Source: Streptomyces lavendofoliae
GTDB lineage: Bacteria; Actinomycetota; Actinomycetes; Streptomycetales; Streptomycetaceae
Length of the DNA stretch: 64,000 bases
Assembly: GCF_014649735.1 (NCBI RefSeq)
Contig: NZ_BMTP01000001.1
Span: forward strand, 372,001-436,000
Direction of reading: 5' to 3'
The position numbers and the translations under genes are program-made. Below, piece by piece: positions 28,019 to 37,843 of this stretch; within the stretch, counting starts at the first letter, position 1; each line of letters starts with the position of its first letter. The notes beneath the pieces were generated by a model. The model was not told the origin of the DNA and ran no database searches. It saw only the letters and a program-made list of their open reading frames with translations.

Positions 28019-30502
28019 ATGCCCGTACTGACGCGCGACGAAGCGCAGACCCGAGCCCAGCTCCTCGACGTCCACCGGTACACGGTCGGCCTCGACCTGA
28101 CGACCGGAGACGAGACCTTCGACTCCACCACCGTCATCCACTTCACCGCCCGCGCCGGTGGCACCACCTTCGTCGAGCTGAAGCCGGCCACCCTCCGCTC
28201 CGCCACCCTCGACGGCGCGCACCTCGACCCCGAGACGCTCGCCGGCAACCGGCTGCCCCTCACCCTCACCGAGGGCGAGCACACCCTCCGCGTCGACGCC
28301 GCCATGCGCTACTCCCGCACCGGCGAGGGCATGCACCGCTTCACCGACCCCAGCGACGGCGAGACCTACGTCTACACCCAGCTGTTCATGGAGGACGTCC
28401 AGCGGGTCTTCGCCGCCTTCGACCAGCCCGACCTCAAGGCCGTCTTCGACGTCTCCGTCACCGCCCCCGAGCGCTGGACCGTCCTCGCCAACGGCATCAC
28501 CACCCACCAGGGCGACGGCCGCTGGCAGGCCGCCCCCACCCCCCTCATCTCCACCTACCTCGTCGCCGTCGCCGCCGGCCCCTGGCACTCCGTCCGCACC
28601 CGGCACGCCGGCCTGCCCTTCGGCATCCACTGCCGCCGCTCCCTCGCCCCGTACCTGGACGCCGACGCCGACGAGATCCTCGAGGTCACCCGGCAGTGCT
28701 ACGACCGGTACCACGAGAAGTTCGACGAGCCGTACCCCTTCGACTCCTACGACCAGGCGTTCGTCCCCGAGTTCAACGCCGGCGCCATGGAGAACCCGGG
28801 CCTCGTCACCTTCCGCGACGAGTTCGTCTACCGCTCCGCCGTCACCGTCACCGAACGCCAGACCCGCGCCATGGTCATCGCCCACGAGATGGCCCACATG
28901 TGGTTCGGCGACCTCGTCACCCTCAAGTGGTGGGACGACATCTGGCTCAACGAGTCCTTCGCCGAGTACATGGGCTACCAGACCGTCAACGAGGCCACCA
29001 GCCGCTACCCCGACACCTGGATCGACTTCGGCATCGCCCGCAAGGCCTGGGGCTACGACGCCGACCAGCGCCCCTCCACCCACCCCGTCGCCCCGGACCC
29101 CGACGCCGTCCCCGACACCGCCTCCGCGATGCTCAACTTCGACGGCATCTCCTACGCCAAGGGCGCCTCCGCCCTCCGCCAGCTCGTCGCCTGGCTCGGC
29201 GAGAAGGACTTCCTGGCCGGCATCAACGCCCACTTCGCCCGCCACAAGTTCGCCAACGCCACCCTCGCCGACTTCATCGACAACCTCGCCTCCGCCACCG
29301 ACCGCGACGTCCACACCTGGGCCGAGCAGTGGCTGCGCACCACCGGCGTCGACACCCTCAGTCCCGCGTACGACCAGGCCACCGGCACCCTCACCGTCAG
29401 CCGCACCGGCAGCCGGCCCCACCGCATCACCGCCGGCGTCTACGACCACGACCTCGCCGACGGCAGGCGCCTCGTCCTGCGCGACCGCCTGGAGATCGAC
29501 CTCCCGCAGGACGCCCCCGCACACCTCCCCGGGCCCCGCCCGGCGCTCGTCGTCCTCAACGACGGCGACCACACCTACGCCAAGATCCGCCTCGACGAGA
29601 ACTCCCTGGAACGCGCCCTGCGCACCCTCTCCGGCATCCCCGACCCCCTCACCCGGGCCGTCGTGTGGAACAGCCTGCGCGACATGGTCCGCGACGGCGA
29701 ACTCGAACCCGTCGCCTACCTGGAGACCGCCCGCGCGCACCTCCCCGAGGAGAGCGACCTCGCGATCGTCCAGGGCGTCCTCGGCTTCGCCTCCGCCCAC
29801 ATCGCCGACCGGTACGTCCCCGCCGAGGAACGCCCCGCCGCCCTCGCCCTGATCACCGACCTCACCCGCGACCTGATCCGCCGCACCGAGGACGGCCGCG
29901 ACCCGGGCCTGCGCCTCACGGCCGTACGCCACTACATCGACGCCACCGACCGCGACGGCACCCTCCAGGGCTGGCTGGAGGAGGGCGGCGTCCCCGGCGG
30001 CCCCGAACTCGACCCCGAACTGCGCTGGCGCATCCTCGGCCGGCTCGCCGTCCTCGGCGCCACCGACGAGGCCGCCATCGCCGCCGAGCTCGACCGCGAC
30101 GCCAGCGCCACCGGCCAGGAGGGTGCCGCCCGCTGCCGCGCCGCCCTGCCCACCGCCGAGGCGAAGGCCGCCGCGTGGGAGCGCATGTTCACCTCCGACA
30201 GCCTCTCCAACTACCTGTTCACCGCCACCGCCCAGGGCTTCTGGCAACCCGAACAGGCCGAGCTGGTACGGGAGTACGTGGCCCGCTTCTACCCCGACGC
30301 GACCGCCCTCGCCGACCGCCGGGGCCCCGCCATCGCGGAAGCGGCCGGACGGTACGCCTTCCCCGCCCACGCCGTCGACGCCGCGCACCTGCGCCTCGCC
30401 GAACAGCACCTGGCGTCCGACGACCTCCTGCCGGCCCTGCGCCGCAAGCTCACCGACCAGATCGACGACCTCCGCCGCGCCCTGGCGGTCCGCAAGACCT
30501 GA
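28019..30502 (+). CDS. pepN: Aminopeptidase N (M1 metallopeptidase)
   Basis: 827 aa zinc aminopeptidase that removes N-terminal residues from peptides in the cytoplasm. GAMENPG (255-261) is the exopeptidase signature. Zinc ligands are H289 and H293 in HEMAHMWFG, with the catalytic E290, and E312 in NESFAEYMG. An ERAP1-like alpha-helical C-terminal domain follows. Length is typical of actinobacterial PepN. The ATG at 28019 was chosen because a -10-like hexamer lies six bases upstream. A long hairpin ends the transcript. Confidence 0.97.
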   Translation: MPVLTRDEAQTRAQLLDVHRYTVGLDLTTGDETFDSTTVIHFTARAGGTTFVELKPATLRSATLDGAHLDPETLAGNRLPLTLTEGEHTLRVDAAMRYSRTGEGMHRFTDPSDGETYVYTQLFMEDVQRVFAAFDQPDLKAVFDVSVTAPERWTVLANGITTHQGDGRWQAAPTPLISTYLVAVAAGPWHSVRTRHAGLPFGIHCRRSLAPYLDADADEILEVTRQCYDRYHEKFDEPYPFDSYDQAFVPEFNAGAMENPGLVTFRDEFVYRSAVTVTERQTRAMVIAHEMAHMWFGDLVTLKWWDDIWLNESFAEYMGYQTVNEATSRYPDTWIDFGIARKAWGYDADQRPSTHPVAPDPDAVPDTASAMLNFDGISYAKGASALRQLVAWLGEKDFLAGINAHFARHKFANATLADFIDNLASATDRDVHTWAEQWLRTTGVDTLSPAYDQATGTLTVSRTGSRPHRITAGVYDHDLADGRRLVLRDRLEIDLPQDAPAHLPGPRPALVVLNDGDHTYAKIRLDENSLERALRTLSGIPDPLTRAVVWNSLRDMVRDGELEPVAYLETARAHLPEESDLAIVQGVLGFASAHIADRYVPAEERPAALALITDLTRDLIRRTEDGRDPGLRLTAVRHYIDATDRDGTLQGWLEEGGVPGGPELDPELRWRILGRLAVLGATDEAAIAAELDRDASATGQEGAARCRAALPTAEAKAAAWERMFTSDSLSNYLFTATAQGFWQPEQAELVREYVARFYPDATALADRRGPAIAEAAGRYAFPAHAVDAAHLRLAEQHLASDDLLPALRRKLTDQIDDLRRALAVRKT

Positions 30503-30828
30503 CCCCGCACGCCCCGCACGCCCCGCACCCCCCGCCCGGCAACTCCCGTCCGGCGGCCCGGGCGGGGCGTGCGGTGCGCCCCCCCGCGCCGCCTTCCCCG
30601 CGCCGCCCCCTCCGCGCCCTCCCCGCACCCCCCCGCGCCCTCCCCGCGCCGCCCTCCCCGCGCCGCCCGCGCCGACGCCCTCCGGCCCGCCGCCGCGGAG
30701 GCCGGGCCCGTACCGCCGCCCCGCCCATAGCACGGCAGGCCCGACCTGCCACCCCCTCATCCCCCTTTCGGGTTGTGATCGCCCCGCAGCGCAACCACGT
30801 CCGGTCGTACCGGGCCACGCTGGGCGAC
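30503..30828. other. C-rich intergenic region without a gene
   Basis: Contains the pepN terminator and then a low-complexity tract of C runs and CGCGCCG words (about 30580-30670). No open frame with an RBS is supported. The promoter of the decarboxylase gene must lie near 30760-30820, but no clear -10/-35 or iron-box sequence was found. Confidence 0.5.
30505..30574 (+). terminator. pepN terminator with a doubled left arm
   Basis: CCGCACGCCCCGC occurs at 30505-30517 and again, overlapping, at 30514-30526. Either copy pairs exactly with the complement at 30562-30574. Confidence 0.6.
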
Positions 30829-32244
30829 ATGAGCAGCAGCCCGTGGAGCACCCCGCCGAGCACCCCGTGGAGCACGCCGCCCCTCGCCGGGGGCCCCGAG
30901 GGCGCCGACGCCCTGCGGCCCCTCCTCGGCACCGTGCTCGACGCCCTCCGCGACGGCGCCACCGCCCGCGGCGGCCCACTGCCGCCCGGCGGACCCGGAG
31001 CCGTGACCGCCCACCTCCGGGACGCCCTCGCGGACGTCCTGCCCGACAAGGGCACCGGCGCCGAGGAAGCCCTCCGCACTCTCGTCACCGCCCTCGCCCA
31101 CGGCGCCGCCGACCCCGCCCACCCGCACTGCGCCGCCCACCTCCACACCCCGCCGCTCGCCGTCGCCGCCGCCGCCGACCTCGCCGCCTCCGCGCTCAAC
31201 CCGTCCCTCGACTCGTGGGACCAGGCCCCCGCCGCCTCCACCCTCGAAGCACTCGTCACCCGCGCCCTCGCCACCGAGACGCACCCCACCGGGCCGGCCC
31301 CCGACGCCCTGGTCACCACCGGCGGCACCGAGTCCAACCAACTCGCCCTGCTCCTCGCCCGCGAGCACCACGGCCCCACCCTCCAGACCGTCTGCGGCGC
31401 CAACGCCCACCACTCCCTCCACCGCGCCGCCTGGCTGCTGGGCCTACCCCAACCCGTCACCGTCCCCGCCCCCCACGGCACCCTCGACCTCGCCGCCCTC
31501 GACGCCGTCCTCACCGACCTGCGCGGCCCCCTCCTCGTCACCGCCACCGCCGGCACCACCGACACCGGGAGCATCGACCCCCTCCCCGAGATCGCCGACC
31601 TGTGCGACCGGCACGGCGCCACCCTCCACGTCGACGCCGCGTACGGCGGCCCGCTCCTGTTCAGCGAGACCCGCCGCCACCTGCTCACCGGCCTGAACCG
31701 CGCCCGCACCGTCACCCTCGACCTGCACAAACTCGGCTGGCAACCGGTCGCCGCCGGCCTCCTCGCCGTACCCGACACCGCACTGCTCGACGCCCTCGGC
31801 CACACCGCCCCCTACCTCAACCCCGACGACGACACCCGCGCCGGCCTCCCCGACCTCCTCGGCCGCTCCTACCGCACCAGCCGCCGCCCCGACGTCCTCA
31901 AGATCGCCGTCACCCTCCGCGCCCTCGGCCGCACCGGCCTCGGCCACCTCGTCGACCAGGTCTGCGACGCCGCCGCACGACTCGCCGACCAGATCGACGA
32001 AGATCCCCGCCTCGACCTCTACGAACGCCCCACCCTCAGCACCGTCCTCTTCCGCCCCACCGGCGCCACCGACCACACCGTCGCCACCACCCGCCGCGAC
32101 CTCCTCACCCGCGGCCACGCCGTCCTCGGCCGCGCCCACGCCGGCGGACGCCTCTGGCTCAAAGCCACCCTCCTCAACCCCCACACCACCCCCGACGACC
32201 TCCGAGAACTCCTCGCACTCGTGGAAGGCAGCACCACCCGATGA
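30829..32244 (+). CDS. PLP-dependent decarboxylase, siderophore DesA type
   Basis: 471 aa group II (aspartate aminotransferase fold) amino acid decarboxylase. PLP contacts: TTGGTESNQLAL, GANAHHSLH (ring-stacking His), HVDAAYGG (Asp) and the Schiff-base lysine in LDLHKLGWQP. The group contains lysine decarboxylases such as DesA and diaminobutyrate decarboxylases. The next gene is an amine N-hydroxylase overlapping by 4 bases, which favours a diamine siderophore route (lysine to cadaverine). The N-terminal 20 residues are a PWSTPP repeat of low complexity. No acyltransferase or NIS synthetase follows. No iron box was seen upstream. Confidence 0.88.
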   Translation: MSSSPWSTPPSTPWSTPPLAGGPEGADALRPLLGTVLDALRDGATARGGPLPPGGPGAVTAHLRDALADVLPDKGTGAEEALRTLVTALAHGAADPAHPHCAAHLHTPPLAVAAAADLAASALNPSLDSWDQAPAASTLEALVTRALATETHPTGPAPDALVTTGGTESNQLALLLAREHHGPTLQTVCGANAHHSLHRAAWLLGLPQPVTVPAPHGTLDLAALDAVLTDLRGPLLVTATAGTTDTGSIDPLPEIADLCDRHGATLHVDAAYGGPLLFSETRRHLLTGLNRARTVTLDLHKLGWQPVAAGLLAVPDTALLDALGHTAPYLNPDDDTRAGLPDLLGRSYRTSRRPDVLKIAVTLRALGRTGLGHLVDQVCDAAARLADQIDEDPRLDLYERPTLSTVLFRPTGATDHTVATTRRDLLTRGHAVLGRAHAGGRLWLKATLLNPHTTPDDLRELLALVEGSTTR

Positions 32245-33653
32245 CCGGCAGCACACCCCAGCGCGACCCCGACCAGCCCCACGACCTGGTGGGCATCGGC
32301 ATCGGCCCGTTCAACCTCTCCCTCGCCGCCCTCGCCCACGGCGTACCCGGAGGACTCGCCACCGCCTTCTACGAACAGCGCCCCACCTTCCAGTGGCACC
32401 CCGGCCAGCTCATCGAGGGCACCACCCTCCAAGTCCCCTTCATGGCCGACCTCGTCACCCTCGCCGACCCCACCAGCCCCTGGACGTTCCTCAACTACCT
32501 CCGCGGCCGCGACCGCCTCTACCCCTTCTACTTCGCCGAACGGTTCCACACCCACCGCACCGAGTACGACGCCTACTGCCGCTGGGTCAGCGCCCACCTA
32601 CCCGGCCTCCACTTCGCCCACCAGGTCGACGCCGTCCGCTGGAACCCCGAACGCGACCTCTTCGAAGTCGACTACACCCAGCTCGACGCCGCCGGAGAAG
32701 CCGAAGCCCTCGGCCGCACCCACGCCCGCAACATCGCCCTCGGCGTCGGCACCGAACCCCACATCCCCGAACCGCTGCTCCCCCTCACCGAACAGCCCTC
32801 CGTCCCCGTCATCCACTCCGCCGACTACCTTCACCACCGCGAACGCCTCATCGCCGCCGAACACGTCACCGTCATCGGCTCCGGCCAGTCCGGCGCCGAG
32901 ATCTTCCTCGACCTCCTGCGCACCCGCCCCACCGGAGCCGAGAAGATCCACTGGCTCACCCGCACCGAGGCCTTCGCCCCCATGGAGTACTCCAAACTCG
33001 GCCTCGAACACTTCACCCCCGACTACACCCGCTACTTCCACGCCCTGCCCGAACAGGTACGCCGCGACCTCGTCCCCCGCCAATGGCAGCTCCACAAAGC
33101 CATCGACGCCGACACCATCGCCGCCATCCACGACGAGCTCTACCGCCGCACCCTCCACGGCGGCTGGCCCGACGCCGTCCTCACCCCCGGCGTCCTCGTC
33201 CGCACCGCAGGCCGCCTCGCCACCACCAAGGTCGAACTCCACCTCGAACACATCCAGCAGGGCACCCGCTCCCGCCTCACCACCGACGCCGTCGTCCTCG
33301 CCACCGGCTACCGCGAACGCCCCCTCGGCCGCATCCTCGCCGGACTCGACCCCTACATGCGCCGCGACTCCCGCGACCGCCCCCGCGTCGACGCCCACCA
33401 CCGGCTCGTCCTCGACCCCTCGGTCACCGGCTCCCTCTACGTACAGAACGCCGAGACCCACACCCACGGCGTCGGCACCCCCGACCTCGGCCTCGCCGCC
33501 TGGCGCAGCGCCACCATCCTCAACCACCTCACCGGCAAGGAGCCCTACCCGCTCCCACGCCGCACCGCCTTCACCACCTTCGGCCTCGAACGCCAGGAGG
33601 CGCCCGGCATTCCCCGCCAGACGCCTCCCCTCACCAGCCGGCACAGCCGCTAG
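32241..33653 (+). CDS. Lysine/ornithine-type N-hydroxylase (flavin monooxygenase)
   Basis: 470 aa FAD- and NADPH-dependent N-hydroxylating monooxygenase, the family of IucD, PvdA and DesB. FAD site GIGIGPFNLSLAAL near the N-terminus; substrate region FQWHPGQLIEGTTLQVPFMADLVTL; NADPH site VTVIGSGQSGAEIF; C-terminal ATGYRERPLG and THTHGVGTPDLGL. It adds a hydroxyl to a side-chain amine, the first step to a hydroxamate. The ATG overlaps the decarboxylase stop (ATGA), so the two are coupled. The stop shares a CTAG with the convergent nucleotidase stop. Confidence 0.93.
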   Translation: MTGSTPQRDPDQPHDLVGIGIGPFNLSLAALAHGVPGGLATAFYEQRPTFQWHPGQLIEGTTLQVPFMADLVTLADPTSPWTFLNYLRGRDRLYPFYFAERFHTHRTEYDAYCRWVSAHLPGLHFAHQVDAVRWNPERDLFEVDYTQLDAAGEAEALGRTHARNIALGVGTEPHIPEPLLPLTEQPSVPVIHSADYLHHRERLIAAEHVTVIGSGQSGAEIFLDLLRTRPTGAEKIHWLTRTEAFAPMEYSKLGLEHFTPDYTRYFHALPEQVRRDLVPRQWQLHKAIDADTIAAIHDELYRRTLHGGWPDAVLTPGVLVRTAGRLATTKVELHLEHIQQGTRSRLTTDAVVLATGYRERPLGRILAGLDPYMRRDSRDRPRVDAHHRLVLDPSVTGSLYVQNAETHTHGVGTPDLGLAAWRSATILNHLTGKEPYPLPRRTAFTTFGLERQEAPGIPRQTPPLTSRHSR

Positions 33654-35452
33654 GCCGCGCCCTCCTGAAACACCGGCACACCGTCCCGGGTCAGCCTCCA
33701 GCCCACCGAGGCGAAGCTGCCCGGGTCGACCGTCCCCCGCGCCTTCACCCACTGGATGATGGTGTTCCGGATCTCCTCCGAATTCGCCCACACCTGCTTC
33801 GCCCCCGCCACGTGCGGGAACGCACCACCACCCGACGCCCGGTAGTTGTTCACCGCCAGCACGAACCGCGCCGCCGGATCCAGCGGCTTCCCCTCGAACG
33901 ACAGGTTCACGATCCGCGACCCGGCCGGCTTCGCGATGTCGATCTCGTACGACAGCCCGAGCACGGCGTCGTAGTTGTAATCCGGCGTCCCGCCCGCGTT
34001 CGTCAGCTTCGCCGTGTCCACCGGCGCACCCGCCGGAGTCTGCGCGTAGTACCGCGCCGAGAACTCCAGGTAGTCCTTCAGCTGCGCCCCCGTCAGCACC
34101 CGGGCCTCCAGGGTGTTCTCGAACGGGTACAGCCCCGCCGCGTCCTTGATCGTCACCTGCCCCGCCGGGATCCGCGCCGTACGGGAGAAACACGACGCCT
34201 GCGACAGCACCGGCAGCGACGCGTACTCCCCGCCCGCCAGCGCCGCCCGCACCGTCTCGGCCTGCACCTGGTTGATCAGGTCGATGATCGGCTCGTCCTT
34301 CCACGGCGCCTCCGCCGTGGACATCGCCGCCGTCGACGTACCGATCACCTGGTTGACGTACGCCACGACCTTCTCGTGCTCGTCACCCAGCAGCTTGACG
34401 ATCTCCGGGTCCTCCTCGACCGTGTTGGAGTTCAGCACCCGGGCGGCGACCCGCTCCACCGTCCAGCGCCCCTTCGACCACACCAGGTCGAAGTCGAACA
34501 GCGTCAGCCGCTGCCCCCACTTCAGCGGCTCCGACAGCACGACGTCCTTGCCGGTCTCCTTGTTGGTGACCCGGTACTCCGGGATCTCCGTGTGCGCGTG
34601 ACCCACCAGGATCGCGTCGATCCCGGGCACCTGCTCCGCCACCAGCCCGGCCGCGTTCTCCACGTACGGCAGCTGGTCCCCGTACGACGACGTCCCGCTC
34701 GACCCCGAGTGCGCCGACACGACCACCACGTCCGCGCCCATCGACCGCAGCCTCGGCACCCACTTCGCGGCCTGCTCCTCCAGCCCCGGGAACACCATCT
34801 TCCCGCTGACGTTCGCCTTGTCCCAGATCGCGATGCCCGGGTTCGTCAGCCCGAGGACCGCCACCCGCACGTCCCGCCCGCACGGCGTGCGCAGCCGGTG
34901 CATGCTGTACGGCGGGAACGCCGGCCGCAGCGTCCTCGCGTCCAGCGCGTTGGCACCGAGGAGCGGGAAGTCGCACTGCTCCTGGAACTTCCGCAGCACC
35001 GGTATGCCGTAGTTGAACTCGTGGTTGCCGAGAGCCGCGGCGTCGTACCCGATCGCGTTCATCGCCTGCGCCATCGGGTGCACCGGACCGCGCGCGGCCG
35101 TGATCGGGTCGACCTTGGCGTAGTAGTACGACAACTGCGTGCCCTGGATGGTGTCGCCCGCGTCGATCAGGAGCGTGTTCCCGCGCCCCTTCTCCTCGCG
35201 GACCCGCTCCACCAGCGTGGAGATCTTCGCCAGGCCGACGTCGTTGTGCGCCTTGTCGTCGAACTCCTTGTCCGTGAAGTAGTCCCAGTTGAAGACATTG
35301 CCGTGCAGGTCGGTGGTGCCCATGACCGTGAAGGAGTACCGCTTCGCCCGGGGCGCCGCGGCCGCGGGAGTGGCGCCGACCGCCCCGGCGACCGCCGCGC
35401 CGGCACCGGCCGCGGCCGAAGTGCCCAGGAACGTCCTACGATTCAGCGGCAT
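33650..35452 (-). CDS. Tat-exported 5'-nucleotidase / cyclic nucleotide phosphodiesterase
   Basis: 600 aa UshA/CpdB-type enzyme. The N-terminus carries a Tat signal (NRRTFLGTSAAAGAG) and an Ala-rich cleavage region. The calcineurin-like domain keeps its metal motifs: TTDLHGN, DAGDTIQG, GNHEFNYG, and GHAHTEIP. The C-terminal 5'-nucleotidase domain binds the base (NNYRASGGGAFP). It releases nucleosides and phosphate outside the membrane. The ATG at 35452 follows GGAGATCAC. The stop overlaps the convergent N-hydroxylase stop. Confidence 0.95.
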   Translation of the reverse strand: MPLNRRTFLGTSAAAGAGAAVAGAVGATPAAAAPRAKRYSFTVMGTTDLHGNVFNWDYFTDKEFDDKAHNDVGLAKISTLVERVREEKGRGNTLLIDAGDTIQGTQLSYYYAKVDPITAARGPVHPMAQAMNAIGYDAAALGNHEFNYGIPVLRKFQEQCDFPLLGANALDARTLRPAFPPYSMHRLRTPCGRDVRVAVLGLTNPGIAIWDKANVSGKMVFPGLEEQAAKWVPRLRSMGADVVVVSAHSGSSGTSSYGDQLPYVENAAGLVAEQVPGIDAILVGHAHTEIPEYRVTNKETGKDVVLSEPLKWGQRLTLFDFDLVWSKGRWTVERVAARVLNSNTVEEDPEIVKLLGDEHEKVVAYVNQVIGTSTAAMSTAEAPWKDEPIIDLINQVQAETVRAALAGGEYASLPVLSQASCFSRTARIPAGQVTIKDAAGLYPFENTLEARVLTGAQLKDYLEFSARYYAQTPAGAPVDTAKLTNAGGTPDYNYDAVLGLSYEIDIAKPAGSRIVNLSFEGKPLDPAARFVLAVNNYRASGGGAFPHVAGAKQVWANSEEIRNTIIQWVKARGTVDPGSFASVGWRLTRDGVPVFQEGAA

Positions 35453-35586
35453 GTGATCTCCTTCGTTCAGTGCATGACGCGCGTAGATTCTGGCGCAGAC
35501 ACGCCCCCCGCAACAGTCCCTCCAGGTTTCGATCCGGTGACCACCTACGGAAGAGTGGAACCCCCGAGCGAAGGGACCCACCGGCG

Positions 35587-36285
35587 ATGACCCAGCCCAG
35601 CGACCTCCCCCACGGCACCCCCCGAGCACCCCGCGTCGCCGTACGCGGCGAAGCCCACCTCGAAGTCGACCCCGAGATCGCCCGCGTCGGCGTCACCGTC
35701 ACCGCCCGCGGCACCGACCGCCGCACCGCCCTCGACGACCTCACCCGCCGCAACACCACCGTCCTCGACCTCATCAGGAGCTACGGCGACACCGTCGAGA
35801 ACCTCCGCACCGGAGCCTTCTCCATCAGCCCCGAACTCGGCCGCCACGGCCGCGCCGAACGCGTCCGCGCCTACCACGGCACCGTCCACATCACCGCCGA
35901 GCTCACCGACTTCACCACCCTCGGCGAACTCGCCACCCGCCTCGCCGACCTCGAACTCACCCGCGTCGACGGCCCCTGGTGGGCCCTGCGCCCCGACTCG
36001 CCCGCCCACGGCGAAGCCCGCCGCCTCGCCGTCAGGGAAGCCGTCCAGCGCGCCCGCGAGTACGCCGAGGCCCTCGGCACCCGCCTCGACGCCCTCGTCG
36101 AACTCGCCGACCTCGGCGCCGAGACCGCGACCCCCTACCTCCCGCCCGCCGGCGGCACCCGCATGGCCTTCGCCGCCGCCGCGTCCACCGAAGCGCCCCC
36201 TCCGCCCCTCGACCTCGAACCCCAGCGCCAGACCGTCACGGCCCAGGTCAACGCCCGGTTCACCATGCACCCGCCCCAGCTCTGA
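35587..36285 (+). CDS. SIMPL-domain (DUF541) protein
   Basis: 232 aa protein of the SIMPL/DUF541 family. Pattern: VRGEAHLEVDPEIARVGVTVTARGTDRRTALDDL near the N-terminus, then VRAYHGTVHITAELTDFTTLGEL and ARRLAVREAVQRAREYAEALG, the conserved helix. No signal peptide is evident, although many relatives are exported. Role unclear; some family members are linked to oxidative-stress or signalling complexes. AAGGGA lies about ten bases before the ATG. Divergent from the nucleotidase gene with 134 bases between. Confidence 0.8.
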   Translation: MTQPSDLPHGTPRAPRVAVRGEAHLEVDPEIARVGVTVTARGTDRRTALDDLTRRNTTVLDLIRSYGDTVENLRTGAFSISPELGRHGRAERVRAYHGTVHITAELTDFTTLGELATRLADLELTRVDGPWWALRPDSPAHGEARRLAVREAVQRAREYAEALGTRLDALVELADLGAETATPYLPPAGGTRMAFAAAASTEAPPPPLDLEPQRQTVTAQVNARFTMHPPQL

Positions 36286-36392
36286 CGCTCATCGGAGCGG
36301 ACCCCCGCACAATTCAACACTTGTCAAGAGAGCTTCATGCAAAGGTTGTTGGACAGTCACGCGGGACCAAATCTCTACCCACCGGTAAGCCA

Positions 36393-36398
36393 TAGGCT
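36393..36398 (+). promoter_or_regulatory. -10 element of a leaderless promoter (pyk)
   Basis: TAGGCT ends seven bases before the A of the ATG at 36405, with no RBS. Upstream bases 36310-36370 are unusually A/T-rich for this chromosome. Confidence 0.6.
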
Positions 36399-36404
36399 CG
36401 CCCC

Positions 36405-37835
36405 ATGCGCCGAGCCAAAATCGTCTGCACCCTGGGCCCAGCCACCGACACATACGACCAGATCAAGACACTGGTCGAAGCCGGAATGGACGTCGCCCGC
36501 TTCAATCTCAGCCACGGCACCTACGCCGACCACGAGGAGTGCTACCAGCACGTACGCAAAGCCTCCGACGAGACCGGCCGCAGCGTCGGCATCCTCGCCG
36601 ACCTTCAAGGCCCGAAGATCCGCCTCGGACGCTTCCGCGAAGGCCCCGTACTCCTTGAACGCGGCGACGACTTCACCATCACCGTCGAACCCGGCGTCCA
36701 GGGCGACCGCCACACCTGCGGCACCACCTACGACGGCCTCGCCGCCGACGTCACCCCCGGCGAACGCATCCTCGTCGACGACGGCCGCGTCACCCTCGAA
36801 GTCACCACCGTCGACGGCCCCCGCGTCCACACCACCGTCATCGAAGGCGGCATGGTCTCCGACAACAAGGGCCTCAACCTCCCCGGCGTCGCCGTCTCCG
36901 TCCCCGCCCTCTCCGACAAGGACGTCGAAGACCTCCGCTGGGCCCTGCGCACCGGCGCCGACATCATCGCCCTCTCCTTCGTACGCAGCGGACGCGACAT
37001 CGACGACGTCCACCGCGTCATGGACGAGGAAGGCCGCCGCGTCCCCGTCATCGCCAAGATCGAGAAGCCCCAGGCCGTCGACAACATCGACGACATCGTC
37101 GCCGCCTTCGACGGCATCATGGTCGCCCGCGGGGACCTCGGCGTGGAAATGCCCCTCGAGCAGGTCCCCATCGTCCAGAAGCGCGCCATCAAGCTCGCCA
37201 AGCGCAACGCCAAGCCGGTCATCGTCGCCACCCAGATGCTCGACTCGATGATCGACAACTCCCGCCCCACCCGCGCCGAGGCCAGCGACGTCGCCAACGC
37301 CGTCCTCGACGGCACCGACGCCGTCATGCTCTCCGGCGAGACCAGCGTCGGCCGCTACCCCGTCGAAACCGTCCGCACCATGAGCCGCATCGTCGAAGCG
37401 GCCGAGGAGGACGTCCTCGCCCAGGGCCTCCCGCCCCTCACCGAACGCAACAAGCCCCGCACCCAGGGCGGCGCCGTCGCCCGCGCCGCAGCCGAGATGG
37501 GCGACTTCCTCGGCGCCAAGTACCTCGTCGCCTTCACCCAGTCCGGCGACACCGTCCGCCGCCTCTCCCGCTACCGCTCCCCGATCCCGCTCCTCGCGTT
37601 CACCCCCGACCCCGCCACCCGTTCCCGGCTCAACCTCACCTGGGGCGTGGAGACCTTCCTGGGCCCGCACGTGGACTCCACGGACGCGATGGTCGCCCAG
37701 GTGGACGAGCACCTGCTGAAGATCGGCCGCTGCCGGAAGGGCGACGTCGTCATCATCACCGCCGGCTCCCCGCCCGGCGTCTCCGGCTCCACCAACCTCG
37801 TCCGCGTCCACCACATCGGCGAACCCCTGGCGTAA
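36405..37835 (+). CDS. pyk: Pyruvate kinase
   Basis: 476 aa. Converts phosphoenolpyruvate and ADP to pyruvate and ATP, the last step of glycolysis. MRRAKIVCTLGPA at the start is typical; DVARFNLSHG, ILADLQGPKIRLG, VPVIAKIEKPQAVDNIDDI (catalytic Lys), MVARGDLGVEMP and TQMLDSMI (metal/PEP site) follow, then the allosteric C-terminal domain. The ATG sits six bases after TAGGCT, so the mRNA is probably leaderless. It converges with the HTH/LAGLIDADG-like gene, 8 bases apart. Confidence 0.98.
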   Translation: MRRAKIVCTLGPATDTYDQIKTLVEAGMDVARFNLSHGTYADHEECYQHVRKASDETGRSVGILADLQGPKIRLGRFREGPVLLERGDDFTITVEPGVQGDRHTCGTTYDGLAADVTPGERILVDDGRVTLEVTTVDGPRVHTTVIEGGMVSDNKGLNLPGVAVSVPALSDKDVEDLRWALRTGADIIALSFVRSGRDIDDVHRVMDEEGRRVPVIAKIEKPQAVDNIDDIVAAFDGIMVARGDLGVEMPLEQVPIVQKRAIKLAKRNAKPVIVATQMLDSMIDNSRPTRAEASDVANAVLDGTDAVMLSGETSVGRYPVETVRTMSRIVEAAEEDVLAQGLPPLTERNKPRTQGGAVARAAAEMGDFLGAKYLVAFTQSGDTVRRLSRYRSPIPLLAFTPDPATRSRLNLTWGVETFLGPHVDSTDAMVAQVDEHLLKIGRCRKGDVVIITAGSPPGVSGSTNLVRVHHIGEPLA

Positions 37836-37843
37836 CCCGCCGC

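Noticed and set aside
30740..30828. DmdR1/IdeR iron box upstream of the decarboxylase
   Set aside because: No TTAGGTTAGGCT-type palindrome is present in the region read.
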